Source of the DNA: Micropterus salmoides
Lineage: Eukaryota > Chordata > Actinopteri > Centrarchiformes > Centrarchidae
DNA length: 64,000 bases
Assembly (NCBI RefSeq): GCF_014851395.1
Contig: NW_024041484.1
Location: 3,602,831 to 3,666,830, forward strand
Reading direction: 5' to 3'
In this document: positions 34,401-46,041 of the stretch, piece after piece
Layout of the letters: each line of letters starts with the position of its first letter
Numbering within the stretch: position 1 is the first letter of the stretch
Notes under the pieces: model-generated
Told to the model about the DNA's origin: nothing
Seen by the model: only the letters and a program-made list of their open reading frames with translations
The model's database searches: none
Position numbers and translations under genes: made by a program

Positions 34401-36878
34401 ATTGACGAGAGAGAGAAGATACTTTATCGTCATATATATGTTGCGAAATTCATTCTCTGCATTTAATCCGTCCCTCAAGGGAGCAGTGACTAGGGACTAC
34501 ATGTAGTCATTTGATCCATATTTAATATAAAATATTGATTCAGCAGCTGCATTCAAAATTGTGCTTAACTAAAATCACATATCACACAACTATCTGAAAA
34601 TGTACTTTTAGGTATCAAAAGTACTCACTATGCAGAATGGTCTCTTGTTATACAGTATGATATCACTGAGTTACTATTACAGATGCATTAACACGTAAAC
34701 AGCACTATAATGTCATGGCAGCACGAGATGAAGCTCAGTTGCAATAATTCATATATTTCAATTAGTACATAAATATGTTAGTAGTATTGTATCAGTACAT
34801 CATATTTTTTAAGTGACCACATGTTTTAAGTGACTTTACCAATTTGTAACTATAGCTGTGAAATAAATTTAGTGGAGTAAAAGGTACAATGTTTCCCACT
34901 AAAAATGTATTGAAATAAAAGAAGGACGGTACTGGAGTAGATATACTTCATTATTTTCACCACTGGCTATAGTGTATCTGTCATAACATTGAGTTATGAA
35001 ATATAGGAGGGATGATGGAAACATCATTCACACTTTTTCCATTTCCATTAATTACAATTTGCTTGCTCTCAGGTCACAATGGAAACGGTAACAGGACGGA
35101 AGGTCATAGAGGACGTACCGAAACATACACAGCTGGTGAGTGGACTCGTAACTTCATGGGTTAAGACTTTGTTTTTTACTCTGACGGACAGAAAAATGGG
35201 AACACAGTCTGTTGCAGTCAATATCCACAGCAGCTTCCAGTAAATCCTGCTTTTGTGAAGCTGATCATTTTCAGTTTTTGGTGAGACCGTGTCAGAGTGG
35301 GGCTGATCCAGGCCTGTTGTCACATCGGAAGCTGGATCTGGATCTGGATCTGGTTATAGGCACTTGGATTTATACTTGGTATTAATAAGTGTCCTCGTTA
35401 TCTCTGTCCATTTACACCCGCATTAACATGTTTTCCATGTACCTGGACAAGATATCCAGAAAATGGCATCTAATAAACTTTCAAACAACTGTATTGAAGT
35501 TGGCAGTTTAAGTGTAGTGACTACATTACTAGTATGCCATGATCAACCTTTCCAACCATTTTGACCTGATTAAATGCAGTTTCATGTTCTGTGACCCATT
35601 ATGACATTATGATTATTTATTACTGCAACCCATTTAATGATTTATACATGTGTTATGCTGGGTTCTGTAAGTATAGATACCTGCAAAATGCACCTAGCAC
35701 CTTGTGATGTGCCCTACATACAAACCACATGCTCTCTCTGTCCGTCTCTGTCTGACCGTCTGATCTGTCAGAGAGATTTGCTAGTCTCTGAGGTGGAGGA
35801 CAGTGGTGGTGTGGACTCTTGTCTGCAGTACGTGGATGTGGCGGCCGGCCGGTGGCCGACTGCTGTGGCCCTCAGCCTTCTGGGTCTGGCCTTGGACTGC
35901 ACTGCTAGCCGCCACCGCAACAGACCAAGCATGGAGAATGTGAGCACTAAAAGTTCATTCAACAGTATACATAGCAAAATATCCTAAGCTCAGAGGTCTA
36001 CACATCCTAGCTTTTGGCACTTTTCACTGCATCTCATGGTCTTCGTGATAACATGTGGCTGTAAAGGGGGGGAGGTGGGGGGGGGCATCCACTATCTCCT
36101 GGTCAGTGACTTTTGACCTCTTCCAATGGACCCTGTGAGCGGTTTTGGTCTGATGAGCAAAGACAGTTGATGTCGGTTTCTGGTATTCCTTTACTCAAGT
36201 ACTAGTAGCTTGTTTAAGTTATATCATAGAGGATTGGGAAGGTGCTGACAACGACAATGAGCTTTGTCTCAATTGTGTACTTGTATGTAGTTGAGTAGAT
36301 TTTTAGTCATTCCAGTTTTATATAAAAGTGTCATATTTATCAAATTCTGGGTGTAGCTCTTTCCTGTTGCATTGGTTACAGGGCTAATATTACATAGTAT
36401 GGGAGCTATCTCCACTCATCCTTAGTTGTTTTTAAGTTTTGCTGACATAATTTACTATTCTGCTGCTGGAATCATTTAAGTAACTGTGGATGACCTTAAT
36501 GCTATAAATCTTAACTGTCTTCAGGTACTTCTGGCACTGAGCAAGCTGCTTCCTCCACCTAGCTGCCCCCCTGCCGACCAACCCCATAGCCTGGATAGCG
36601 GAGCCCATATAATTCCCCAGCAGAGCCCTTTATCCTCCATACCTGTGGAGCACGATGAGCAGCAGAGCCTCCATTGTTCTCCAACACGAGCAGGGCCCTG
36701 TGAATGCAGCCAGTCAGAGGTGACCTATCTGAGTGACACTGTGGATTCTCATGGTGAGGTAGACCTGTACTGCAGCTGGCCTGTACAGTGCAGCTGCACA
36801 GCAGAGAACGGCAGTCTGGCCTGTGAGGACTGCAGGGCCAACAGCTTCATTCTCAACCACAGGCAGGGCTCGGAGTAA
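22428..36878 (+). CDS. irak3: irak3 (IRAK-M), interleukin-1 receptor-associated kinase 3, 12 exons, 542 aa
   Basis: Cytosolic adaptor/pseudokinase that damps TLR and IL-1R signalling at the MyD88-IRAK-TRAF6 complex. Exons: 22428-22530, 23768-23956, 26129-26196, 26300-26348, 26549-26688, 27888-27952, 28032-28143, 32077-32195, 33450-33648, 35073-35135, 35772-35939, 36525-36878; the sum is 1629 nt, in frame. Death domain about 5-98 (LLYDVPPAVVQRFCEIMD, RELLWSWAQQN). Kinase fold about 140-425: FQDIIEGTRHFHDEMRIAEG, Lys179 in FAVKVFK, CGN at 277-279 in place of HRD, NFE at 297-299 in place of DFG, so it should be catalytically dead. The C-terminal tail has a TRAF6-type site PVEHDE (465-470) and ECSQSEV, both near-identical in human IRAK-M. 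Intron 5 has a GC donor and exon 3 a tandem acceptor. Confidence 0.95.
26689..26694 (+). other. GC-AG splice donor of irak3 intron 5
   Basis: After the codons for VFKQ the sequence is CAG/GCGAGT, with no GT donor that keeps the frame. Joining 26688 to 27888 gives KQ-INQTSWKKLW, which aligns with human IRAK-M (KQ, then KKQWKRF). Inferred from phase and homology, not from transcripts. Confidence 0.7.
26744..27422. mobile_element. MITE-like element in irak3 intron 5 carrying a LINE fragment
   Basis: Left end GGCTGTGTTCGAAACGG (26744-26760) is repeated inverted at the right end (CCGTTTCGAACACAGCC, about 27405-27421), a perfect 17-base terminal inverted repeat. The element starts 55 bases after exon 5. 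I could not fix a target-site duplication, so the superfamily (PIF/Harbinger or hAT) is open. The core 27010-27340 is a LINE tail in antisense. Confidence 0.75.
27029..27340 (-). pseudogene. LINE ORF2 C-terminal fragment inside the intronic MITE
   Basis: The minus strand reads SSVLFYAVVCWGGSSKKRDA, LDRLVRRAGSELDSLVTVAE, RRTLDKLLSILDNAHHPLHN and, in a shifted frame, LAIRLYNSS followed by a stop. This is the conserved C-terminal tail of many teleost non-LTR ORF2 proteins. At least one frameshift and no RT core. Confidence 0.7.
28919..29167 (-). repeat. SINE-like teleost repeat with antisense tRNA-like segment
   Basis: GTATTTGTATAGCACCTTTC, CCACTCAAAGTGCTTTTACC, AACATTCATACACTGGTGGA, GGGGCAATTCGGGGTTCAGT and the end GCTCTACCTCCTGAGCCACA (antisense A-box region) are blocks of a widespread fish repeat in fixed order. 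Confidence 0.65.
30356..31190 (+). pseudogene. Non-LTR retrotransposon 3' ORF: zinc knuckle plus restriction-like endonuclease
   Basis: Three frames joined by two shifts (about 30610-30640 and 31030-31070). Landmarks: QEQALSTRSIEAGVYHTRQD, a zinc-knuckle pattern CRLCKDAPETVQHITAG, then NICREYGLEVPRSKWKTPPK, and PDIVLIDKQQKKAAVIDVAI, which fits the PD..D.K core of restriction-like endonucleases, ending TTKILRRTLNLPGLW. The layout is that of RLE-type LINEs (R2/R4/NeSL group), unlike the APE-type LINE at 14-17 kb. 5'-truncated, no RT core retained. Confidence 0.75.
32990..33118 (+). repeat. Fragment of the TTAA-site MITE at 37276-38360
   Basis: CCAAAGGGAGTTCCCATCTC, GAAAGCTCTGCTCAGAACCG and the following bases match 37376-37500 almost exactly for about 125 bases, in the same orientation. 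It lacks the terminal repeats and lies in irak3 intron 8. Confidence 0.8.
33983..34969. mobile_element. hAT MITE-like repeat in irak3 intron 9
   Basis: Ends CCAGTGGTGAAAG (33984) and TTTTCACCACTGG (34957-34969) are inverted. The interior has TTCAGATCCTTTACTT and AGTGGAGTAAAAGGTACAAT, blocks of a frequent fish repeat. Flanks GCCATAAC and GCTATAGT could be a decayed 8-bp duplication. The middle (about 34195-34530) appears to contain unrelated inserted sequence with a 12-base G run near 34292. Confidence 0.55.
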
Positions 36879-37062
36879 GTGTTGTTAAGATATTCAGATT
36901 CACATCACAGAAGCAGGTAAGACTCTGTGGATCTTGCTCACCAAACCGGCTTAGGATCACATTTGATGGTATGTCAAAATTCTCCAAATCCACGGACCGA
37001 TTTGACTTTTGATTTTAAGGTCAAGATTTGATAAAAAAACATTTTCAGCGTCTGCCATATCA

Positions 37063-37068
37063 AATAAA
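37063..37068 (+). terminator. Candidate irak3 polyadenylation signal
   Basis: First AATAAA after the irak3 stop, about 185 bases downstream. Confidence 0.4.
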
Positions 37069-37275
37069 ATATGATGTTGCAGATTTGTCTGGTTCCCAGG
37101 CTAAGGGATTGTTAGACTATCAAATCTTGTTCAACAGATCACACTTGATACCATATAGGCTATGTTTTTAAAGAAGAAAATTAAAATTTTCAGGGCATAA
37201 AACAAATGATCTAACTACCATATTTTGGGATATAATGTTCCACATTATGGCCGTATGGTAGAACCATTTATTTAA

Positions 37276-38360
37276 AGAGGTGGTATTATGCATTTTGGCT
37301 TTCTCCCTCTCCTTTATTGAGTTATATATCTTTTTTGTGCATGTAACAGGTTTGCAAAGTGAAAAAGTCCAGCCCAAAGGGAGTTCCCATCTCCACAGAA
37401 AGCTCTGCTCAGAACCGCTTGAAAACAGCTCGTTTGTAGTCCAGCCCTTCACTTCCTTTACTTGTGACGTCACAGCGCAAACGCGTCATAAAGCTTGCCA
37501 AGCGGCTAGCGGGGTCAGGCACGCCCTCAAACCAAGCTAGTCTGAGCGGAGGCCCTTTGGCTCGCCTTTGTTTGGGTTTCCATTGTAGAAATGTTGTACC
37601 TGTACCTGCTTCCAGGTACTGTCTTTCGTATCACCTCCTTTGAGGTTCCAAGCGAGCTGAGGGATACTAAAATGTAACATGAAAACACGACAGACTGCTG
37701 ATTGGTCAGAGAGAATATTCACTATTCACTGCATCATCATTGCTGCACCAGACAGAGGCCAGCAACAGAAAGTTTTATATTTTACAGTTTTTGTATGTAA
37801 TTTCATCACTAAATCCACTTCTGAGTAGTTTTGAGGTGAGAAATCAGCTGTGTAGATTTCGAATATTGACAGTTTGACAGTAAAGCCGGCAGTTGTGTGT
37901 GGCGTCGCTATCTCTTTGTACTACCTGCAGTGGAAAACGGAGCAGGGCCGAGTACAGTGGAGTCTATCGATTTGCGCTATGGAAGCATTTTTTAGCAAGG
38001 CAGCATAGATCGTCAGAACACCGGCAACAGTTCAACGTTTAGTCCTGATGGTAAGATGTGGAACAATGATGTTGTGTGGTTGTGGACTGGACACACTACC
38101 TTGTTACTTACGACCCGCCCTTCTCTGTTTCTGATTGGCTAGTAGTCCTTACCTGGGAACTGCGCATGTGCAACTCCCAGCAAAGATTTTGTAGCTCAAG
38201 AGCGGAGTGTACAACACATAGGCTGAAAAGAGCTGCAGCAGTGTGCAGTATGAGAAAAATTAAAACCAGTTTATATGGTGAAAATTAAACCATGTAAACC
38301 TGTTCTGGTACAACCCCTAATTAAGATTTTGAACCTGAAAATGAGCAGAATACCACCTCT
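37276..38360. mobile_element. TTAA-target MITE (piggyBac/Kolobok type)
   Basis: Left end AGAGGTGGTATTATGC (37276-37291) and right end GCAGAATACCACCTCT (38345-38360) are inverted repeats with one mismatch. Both sides are flanked by TTAA (37272-37275 and 38361-38364). About 1.1 kb with no transposase frame, so non-autonomous. Contains a site-like TGACGTCA-type motif (GTGACGTCACAGC, 37464-37476). Confidence 0.8.
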
Positions 38361-38364
38361 TTAA

Positions 38365-41300
38365 AATGTAATGTCACCACTGAAGTGGGAACAAACTTTA
38401 AAAACAAAACAATAAGAGGAGTCACCAGATGGCAGAAGGGAACTTTACAACAAGAACTTGACTTTCCTCTCCTGCAAATAGCCACGAGCCCCCCTTCAAG
38501 GAATGAGGCCTTGTGGGTAACCTGAACCCTAAAATGTGGTGTAGGGGGTTTGTTGTGGGAAGTGCGTCTCTCACGGGGCCAGCACTTCACAGAAACGTGC
38601 TATAAGGGGTTTTATAGTTACTGAAAGGCTGTATGTTGTGTTCACTGTCACAGAGCGTTACTACGGCGTCCTGCATTCTTCACAGCAGAGTTGTGAGAAA
38701 CGCTACTTACTTATCACAGATAAATGTTACCAGAGGAAACACTGAACTAGCTAGATAACCATAGCGACGGTGGGTCAATCAAAGAACTGCAATGTATCGT
38801 CGGTTCCCCATCAGATAGTGTCTCCCTCCCTTTACCCTGTGGTTAGGTTTAGGGAAATGGTTGATGTCAGGTTAAGACAACACATACTGACAGTACAGCT
38901 GCAGGCCACTGGTACAGCTACCCTGTGTCCTCTTTATTTATTTTTGTCCTGGACAAGCGCTAGACACATGCAAGTAAGAAAAAAAACCTTGGAAAATCGC
39001 AGATCCTGCTTTTGATTTTCAACGTTGAAATTGGAAGTTCATTTCGATCGATTTTTGATTTAAAATCGAAATCTTAACAGCCCTACATTTGATTGTTAGA
39101 AGTGTGCTGTGATGGGTGAGTGAGTCAACTCAACCAGGTGCTTCCTAAAAGTAGCTTTGTCCAAGGAAATATTCAAAACACTTTCTCGAACGTAACTGTC
39201 ATCCGATAATGAGAAAATACAGGCAGAGGTCTCTGCAGATACAGACATTGCCACACACTTCTTGTGGGTCATAGGTAATCATTGAGAGGGATTATTTTTA
39301 TGAGTTTACGCATGTTTTTTTTTTAGAAAATTCTACTCATTATGTCTTATGAGTATATAATAATAAAATAGGCAAAAAAAATAAATGTAAAATCAGCATT
39401 AAAGGAATCAATAAATTATTATTTTACAAGGACTATATATATAGTTACATATATAAATACACACTGCGTGTGTACATAAGAGTGTTTAAATAGTGTTGTT
39501 TTGATCATGTGACTGCTTATGACCTCATACAGTTCTGGTAGTGCATTTTTTCAGTTTGCATCTTGAGGAATGTGATTTAGTGAGGTGAAAAGTATAGAGC
39601 AAAACAGAGGAAATGCTTGGGGCTCACACAGTGACCACGTGCCTGAGAAACAGGATGGACAGGAACGTTGAGCTGGAATTTACTTTCACAATCTGTTTTT
39701 AACCTCCACTGATTGTCATGTGTCTGAATTTGCTTATTGAATCATATTACAAAGTAAATTGATACTAATCCTTCAAACTGTACAGAAAGGAAGTAAAAAG
39801 TCTCTTCTTTGATTGTTTACCTCTTATTTCCTAGTTAGTTGGCTTCTATACTAAGTTTTGTTTACTGAATGTATGTGATCTTTTGCTAAGGAAATAATAA
39901 TAATTGTTGAATGTGTATTCTATTGCCTTAAGAAGGCGGCAAGTGATCTTATTGCGCATCTTATTATCTTATTATATGTTATAAAAAAATAGGAGAGAAA
40001 AAAAAGTACCCTTATTTCCTGTGTTAACATACTTCTATCACATGTGAAAAGGAGTAGGAAGAAGTCAAACTTATGTACTCCTACACCTTTAATTCTTACA
40101 TTCCTTCAATTAACAATTTTTATATTATTTATAATATAAAAATTTATATATTTTATAATTGTTTTTATATATACACATACACACACACATTTTATGTACA
40201 CAATATTAGAGTGACCACTGACAAGTATTTATTTATCTAACCTCGATTATTTACTTATTCAAACAGCAAAAAATACAACAAAAAAACAAACAAAAAACAT
40301 AAACATATAGAGAACGATAAGTCTGGCTGGTATTGTGGAATCAGTTATAAAGCATTTTGACAGATCTAAAGTCTACAAACCACACTTAAGACTTGTAATA
40401 GAGAAAACATTACACAATTTAAAGCTACAAACCAGAAAGGTAATTGATCATTTCACTGGGGGAAAAATATTCGAAAGAGAATAGAGCTCTCTGAAAAATC
40501 CGCTATGAACTGAAACAGATGGTTGGCCATGAACATGACAAGTGACATGAAGGAAATTAAAACAGAGAGTGGCCTTGTCAAATCTAATACTCCTTTGAGT
40601 TTGGAAAAGAGACACTCTGAATTATCTTCATAATGTAGAACGAATAAATGTGGCATTTCCAACTTAAACATGACAATAAAATCGACAACCTTCCTATGAC
40701 TGAATGTCACGAGGCTGATATCTAGTCATAAATGATTAGGTTCTATATGTCACTCAGTTATTAAAGATACTATAAGGAATTTTCAGAAAATCCTTGTTAT
40801 TAAGTGAACTGCAGTCAGCATCCTGTTGCTCGCACACATGCTCACAGGGTGTGAGCATCTTGGGCATCGGCCAAAACACAACACACCTGGACTGAACACA
40901 GCCTCGGAGGCCAGTTAGACAGCTCTGGTACCGAGGTGATATAAAGCCTTATAGCTCAAGTACAGGTGTATAGCTCTGACTGAGAGGAGCCTGATGCTGT
41001 ATGTGCTCTGTAGTCATCTCGGACATCATCACCTGTAAGTGGTAACCCCCCCCCATGAGCAGGCAGTAAATGTTCAGGATCCGTGTAAATAAATTGTTCT
41101 TTGCATATTCAGTTAAAAAATATATAGATATTTTTCACACATCTGTTGCAAAGAAAAAAAAGTTAGGTGAACTAATGGAATTGAAAGGATATTTTACCTG
41201 AAAACAATGTGTCCAGAGGGGCAAGTGAAGTTCTAAGATTCTGGGGTGGGGGAGAAAATGAAAAAGAGTGTAGCCTGAATTTCTGGATATTTCTGGACTC

Positions 41301-42639
41301 TCACTCCGGTCCTTGTTACTTTTGCACAAAGTTCAGGATTGTTGAAGTTATGTTTACTGTCATGCTATCCAGTCACTGCTACTATAGAGCATAAACATAT
41401 CTGGAAAATATCAAGTAAATCTATAGTCTCTAGTTTAGAAGACAGCTCTTTCAGTGAGACTCAACATGTCTGAAATCCAGTCAAGGACACCGTGTTCAGC
41501 TGCATCGCCTTTTCAACAGTATAGTTACAGTTTGACTCAAGTGTTCACATCTGCCAACTGCATTCGAGTTTAGGAATCCAAATGGATTCAGTTCACTTTT
41601 CATGATTGTTACGGCTGTATGTATTTCCCTGTGCTGTGTCCATGTTTTCTGTCCTTCAGTTCTGTTCTGGGAGTGCTCCAGCTAATTACTGAATAAGGTC
41701 CACCTGGCCTTGGAAGGCGGGCTTTAAAAGCTGCTGTGCAAGTGTCAGGAGGGCACCCTTCTTGATTTGGGACTGCTAGCCTTGCTGCCTCCCAGCTGGG
41801 GCATTTTTGCGTTGTGTTTTTGGTGAATTTAGAATACAGGAATGTGGCCCTGAGAAGAGCTCCAATCAGCTAGTTAACTCAAAACACCTGCAAAGGTTTC
41901 CTGAGCCTTTAATCTGTTGGTCTGGTTCTGTTGCTAACAAAGAACTTTTCCACAATATTCAAATTTTTGACAGAGACTCATACTGACAGAGGTCATGGAC
42001 TTAAGGTAGATGAGATCACAGCAGTCTTGTCACACAATTTTTTATCTAGACAGAGAATATTACAAGAGGTGTGATGTGAATACATGTCCACTCCAATGTA
42101 AATGACAAATAACATAATTACTAATAATAATTAATAGTGCATATTATGGAGTAGTAAACATATTAATACATTTTGGTAACATTGGTGTTCATGACAAATA
42201 AGCAAAAGGACTTCTCCAAACTGGGAGTATGCCGACCGCCATCTTCTGTTTGCAATACACTGACTATACCTTGTACAACCCCACTTCAGAAAATCTGAGC
42301 TAATTTATTTAATACTCAAAAACTTTTTAATAATTAACATGCTTGAATCGCTATAGGAAAACCAGAATGGTAAGTCAGCTGTTCAGACCATGACAGCTGT
42401 GAGCAGCAGGAAACAGAAGGACGGTCCCTTGGGTTGAAGGACCTAGTCTCACCTAGACTTGTGTCAGCCAGAGCAGGAGGAATGCACACAGGTAGGCCAT
42501 TTCACACTTGAAAAGATTGGCTGTGCTTACCACAGTCCTTTGACAGACACAAATTTTAATAAAATGAACACTGTATAGGCTTGATACTATGATGGAACAA
42601 GGGTTTGAGGTCACATTATCTTTGACCACTTGATAGTTC
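38365..42639. other. Gene desert between irak3 and cdnf, part 1
   Basis: No gene recognised. 38990-39085 ends in CAGCCCTA (39078-39085), the inverse of a hAT-like terminus. 40768-40930 and 41610-41830 look like old repeats (for example GTCAGCATCCTGTTGCTCGC), which I could not place in a family. Confidence 0.45.
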
Positions 42640-42827
42640 ATGGTAAGAATCGGGTTGCTTGCCTGTATGGATAGGCTTCAGGTGCAGATCCATTTATACC
42701 AATTCTCAAGGGTACAGCAAAGTGCTCTCCTTTAAGTTTGTTTCTCAGGTCAGTTTTGATCCTGTTCATTGCTGAGAATTCTCACTCAATTGAAAGTTGA
42801 CACAGGGATGACCAGGGCCACTGCACA
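42640..42827 (-). pseudogene. hAT transposase relic, C-terminal dimerisation part
   Basis: The minus strand reads VALVIPVSTFN, then SAMNRIKTDLRNKLKGEHFA and LRIGING. This is the hAT C-terminal dimerisation block of ZNF862/DUF4371-like transposases. It is the left part of a relic whose right part (43473-44040) has been separated by the THAP-bearing element. Confidence 0.65.
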
Positions 42828-43472
42828 CAATTGACCCTTCGCTAAGCCACGCCCCCCGTAGTTACTGTCGCTAAGTCCGACAAACTGTCGACTTCTAGCA
42901 CTGCTCTGCCACAATTATTGCACTCCCTGGAGAAATATTGTCTAATTTATGGAGAAAACGGAAAGAAACAGACAATTTTGATAAAAAAAGATCACAGAGT
43001 AAAAGAGAACCGCAGTTTTATTATTGAATATTGAGTAAGAGGACAACGATATTAAGGATCAACACTGTTCCTGTAAAGCTGGGTAGGTCTATATTCACTA
43101 TTACAATCATTAAAAAGCAGAAAAGTTTGGGTTATATAATGTTACATTCAGTAGGTGTGTGCTAGCGTTGGCTAACTAACATTCCATTAGGAACAATCCA
43201 CAGCCGACATTCTTCTGGATTTGTTTTAGGTTTTGGAAAGGAAATGAATCGTACTTCTCCTTTCAACCTTTCTGGGTAGCTGCTGTAACTATTACAAGTG
43301 CCCCAGGAACAGCGTTTGACTATATCTTGGAAAAAGAGCAAACGAAGGCTCAAAAACAACTCCTTTTACATTAGAGTCAAAGGAGCGCAGCCATGAAAGT
43401 TTCGGACCTCAGTTAGAGCGGTATGATTGGCCAGCTGCGTATTCGGGGCGTGGCTTAGCGAAGGGTCAATTG
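42828..43472 (-). mobile_element. Non-autonomous THAP-bearing (P-element-like) transposon
   Basis: Ends are perfect 28-base inverted repeats: 42828-42855 (starting CAATTGACCCTTCGCTAAGC) and 43445-43472, possibly including an AATT or CAATTG duplication. Length 645 bases. It encloses a truncated THAP-domain frame (43162-43359, minus). It sits inside a hAT transposase relic. THAP domains are known from P-element-type transposases, hence the suggested type. Confidence 0.8.
43162..43359 (-). pseudogene. THAP-domain fragment
   Basis: Reads KRCSWGTCNSYSSYPERLKG, then EVRFISFPKPKTNPEECRLW: the C-x4-C start, the central FPK block and the Trp of a THAP (C2CH) DNA-binding finger. The downstream C and H are not in this frame (it runs into IVPNGMLVSQR), so the finger is incomplete. 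Confidence 0.75.
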
Positions 43473-44040
43473 ACCTATGCAAAGGTAGATGTCTGCCCAC
43501 TCATCAAATTCACAGGCCAGCTGTGCTTTTGTCCTTGCATGCTCCTGGCAGCACGTTATTTGAATGACATTCACGCTTGGACAACTGCGGCATCCTGTCC
43601 AGGGAGGAATTTCCTGGTAAGGGGCTGCAGGTGGGCAATGTTGGCAGCATCATAGATATCCATAATAAAGGGATTATCTGGATATCTATGGGCAGCATCA
43701 TCTAAGGTTGGTGCGTGTGACCCCAGGACACTGAAGGCTCAGAGGATGTGGAGATTCTTAAATCTGCTCTCAAGATTGCTGATGATGTAAGGACAAGTCT
43801 GAGAAATCTGCTCAGCGGCTCATCCCGGGGCCTTTCCTGTGCTTCAAAGCCTCTCCTGCTCCTCTCCTCCTCATGGGTAATTCTGAAGGACCCAAGTCCA
43901 CCTAGGATGACTTTGGGATAGGAATGACCCTGGGGGTGGTGTGCCACCTGCCTCCATGATGCCAACCTGCTCTTTGATGTGCAGAAAGTTGACTTGTGTT
44001 TTCTAGAACACCTTAGACAGCTGCGCAAGGTGGACAAAAC
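43473..44040 (-). pseudogene. hAT transposase relic, central part
   Basis: The minus-strand translation with several stops and shifts gives ISNLESRFKNLHIL, then AFSVLG, HAPTLDDAAHRYPDNPFIMD and IYDAANIAHLQPL, typical of degraded hAT/DUF4371-like transposases. Heavily decayed. Confidence 0.55.
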
Positions 44041-45283
44041 AGCAGCCTGTAGAATTTTTTATTTCATTTTTGTGTCAAAGCCTCTGATTTATTGACAACA
44101 AACATAACAAAAAAAAATATGCTTATGAAATAAGTGGCCTACCCTAGCTTTAAAAATACACTAATGTTTGGCCTTTTGGGGGCAACACAAGCTGTAAACA
44201 TTGACATAGCATCACCATATAAAGTCTATATTGTAAATGTGTGTTTTGTCCACCTGATGAATGTCCGTCTAGCATTGACTCTTTTAGGGTCAGAGTACTA
44301 AAGTATAATCCATTTTCCCCAAGTATCCTCAGTATTCTGCAGCCATAGCTTTTAAATGTATGTTAATTCACAATATTATGATATCTATTAATGCCATTGA
44401 AAGTTTGTATGCGCTACATGTTGAATAAATTGTTCAGATTTGTATGGATTCTTTTCACTTGCCTGACACAGTGGAACTGGAGGGTGAAGACAGTTATGAC
44501 ACATCTCCTTAGAATTGTGCTATCCATGTTTCAATCTTCCACAATATCTCATGCAGTCATCTCCTCAAAACAGTGTTCACAGTATATAGCACAGTGGTAA
44601 ATCTGCAAATTCTGATATTTCTGATGTGACTTTGTAGTCAGAGCTGCTCAGAAGCTGACAGCAGGTTTGACTCTGAGCTGAGGGTGAATGATGATGATGA
44701 TACAGTGATGAAGGTGCAATGTAACAACAGGAATCACAGGTGGTGTCATAACAAAGTGGTCACTGAAGCCAGGTCCACTAAAGGGTGTCTGATAACAAAC
44801 CAAATGTCTCTATTTTTCAGTTATCCATTATTTAATGTCATGTCATCATTATATGCTCATTCTCCCATACAGGTATGTGTGGTTCTGAAATGATATAAAA
44901 GTACAAAGTAAATTCACGCTGTATGCAAATAGGTGGCAAATAAACCACAAACATCAAATATCAAATGAAATGAGCAGCATTAAATACATCTGTATCAATA
45001 AACTGGATAATTGTTGGTATTTCAGCCAACAGACACAAACCAGGCAAACATTTAAATACACTCATACTGCCACCTACTGGTAGAGAGGGGAAACATCAGT
45101 TTGCTCTACTTTCACTTAAAGGTGCATTACTGCGGAAACCAAATTAATTATCTGTGCCAACAGTAACATTTCTGCACAAACAACAATTACTTAGGTTAAA
45201 CTATATTCCCAACTGTATTCCACCAAACAATGCACTCACAATGTGGTTTTGTTCAATAGGAGAAAAACAACAAAAAGGGGGAA
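44041..45283. other. Intergenic; nothing recognised
   Basis: AT-rich, with no coding potential or clear repeat ends. Confidence 0.45.
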
Positions 45284-45288
45284 ACAAC

Positions 45289-46036
45289 TGTCAAGGCTGG
45301 GTGGTGTGTGGGGAAGGTTGAGGATCCAAATGAAGGATACAGAGCGGAGCAGGTACAGTTCAGATGATTTATTAAACAATCCAAGCAAACCAAAATAATA
45401 AACAATCCAAACGGAGTATCCAAAGGGCAAAATCAAAATCCACATTGACGAGAACAAGCAGGGGGGAACAAACAGGTAGAGGACATCACATGAGACAGAG
45501 TACGACAAGCTACAATGGACCAACAGGAGCAGAACAGGAAGACATACATTTGAACACTGGCTAAGGAGCAGGTGAGAAACATGAGGTGTAATCAAGACAA
45601 GACAGGAAACAAGCTGGATACAAACAGATGCAGACAACCACAAGACAAAAGAGGAAACAGAGCATGACACCATGAGCAAGACATAGACTGAACAGACAGC
45701 ACCTTGACAAAAATGTAACTTGACACCAACACTGAACATAAAACTCTCAAAAACAGAAACAGTTGAGGACACGGACAAGACAGAAACTAAGAACAAAGAC
45801 TGACACAGAAGCCTGACTACACAAGAACTAAAAATAAGAACACAGAATGAGACGGAACCAATAACTGATGCAAATAAACCTAAACAAGGGGGAACAGAGG
45901 AAACACAAGACACGGAACAAAACCCCTCACACAAGACAGGAAACCCCAACACCATGGAACGTATTGAAACAAGAATCAGAACACAAAACAGACAAGGCAA
46001 AAAAACAAACCGGCAGACTGAGACCAGGATGTGACA
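45289..46036 (-). mobile_element. Solo LTR of an endogenous LTR retroelement
   Basis: 748 bases bounded by TGTCA...TGACA, the TG...CA ends of LTRs, and flanked by an exact 5-base duplication ACAAC (45284-45288 and 46037-46041). On the minus strand an AATAAA precedes the 3' end (about 45371-45376). No gag, pol or env and no second LTR are next to it, so it looks like the product of LTR-LTR recombination. A 254-codon minus-strand open frame inside it has biased composition and no domain; I regard it as chance. Family (Gypsy or other) not determined. Confidence 0.8.
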
Positions 46037-46041
46037 ACAAC

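Noticed and set aside
45236..46000. 254-codon minus-strand open frame rich in V, S, L, C, F
   Set aside because: It lies within the solo LTR, has no domain, signal for splicing or codon pattern of a gene; openness follows from the base bias of the LTR.
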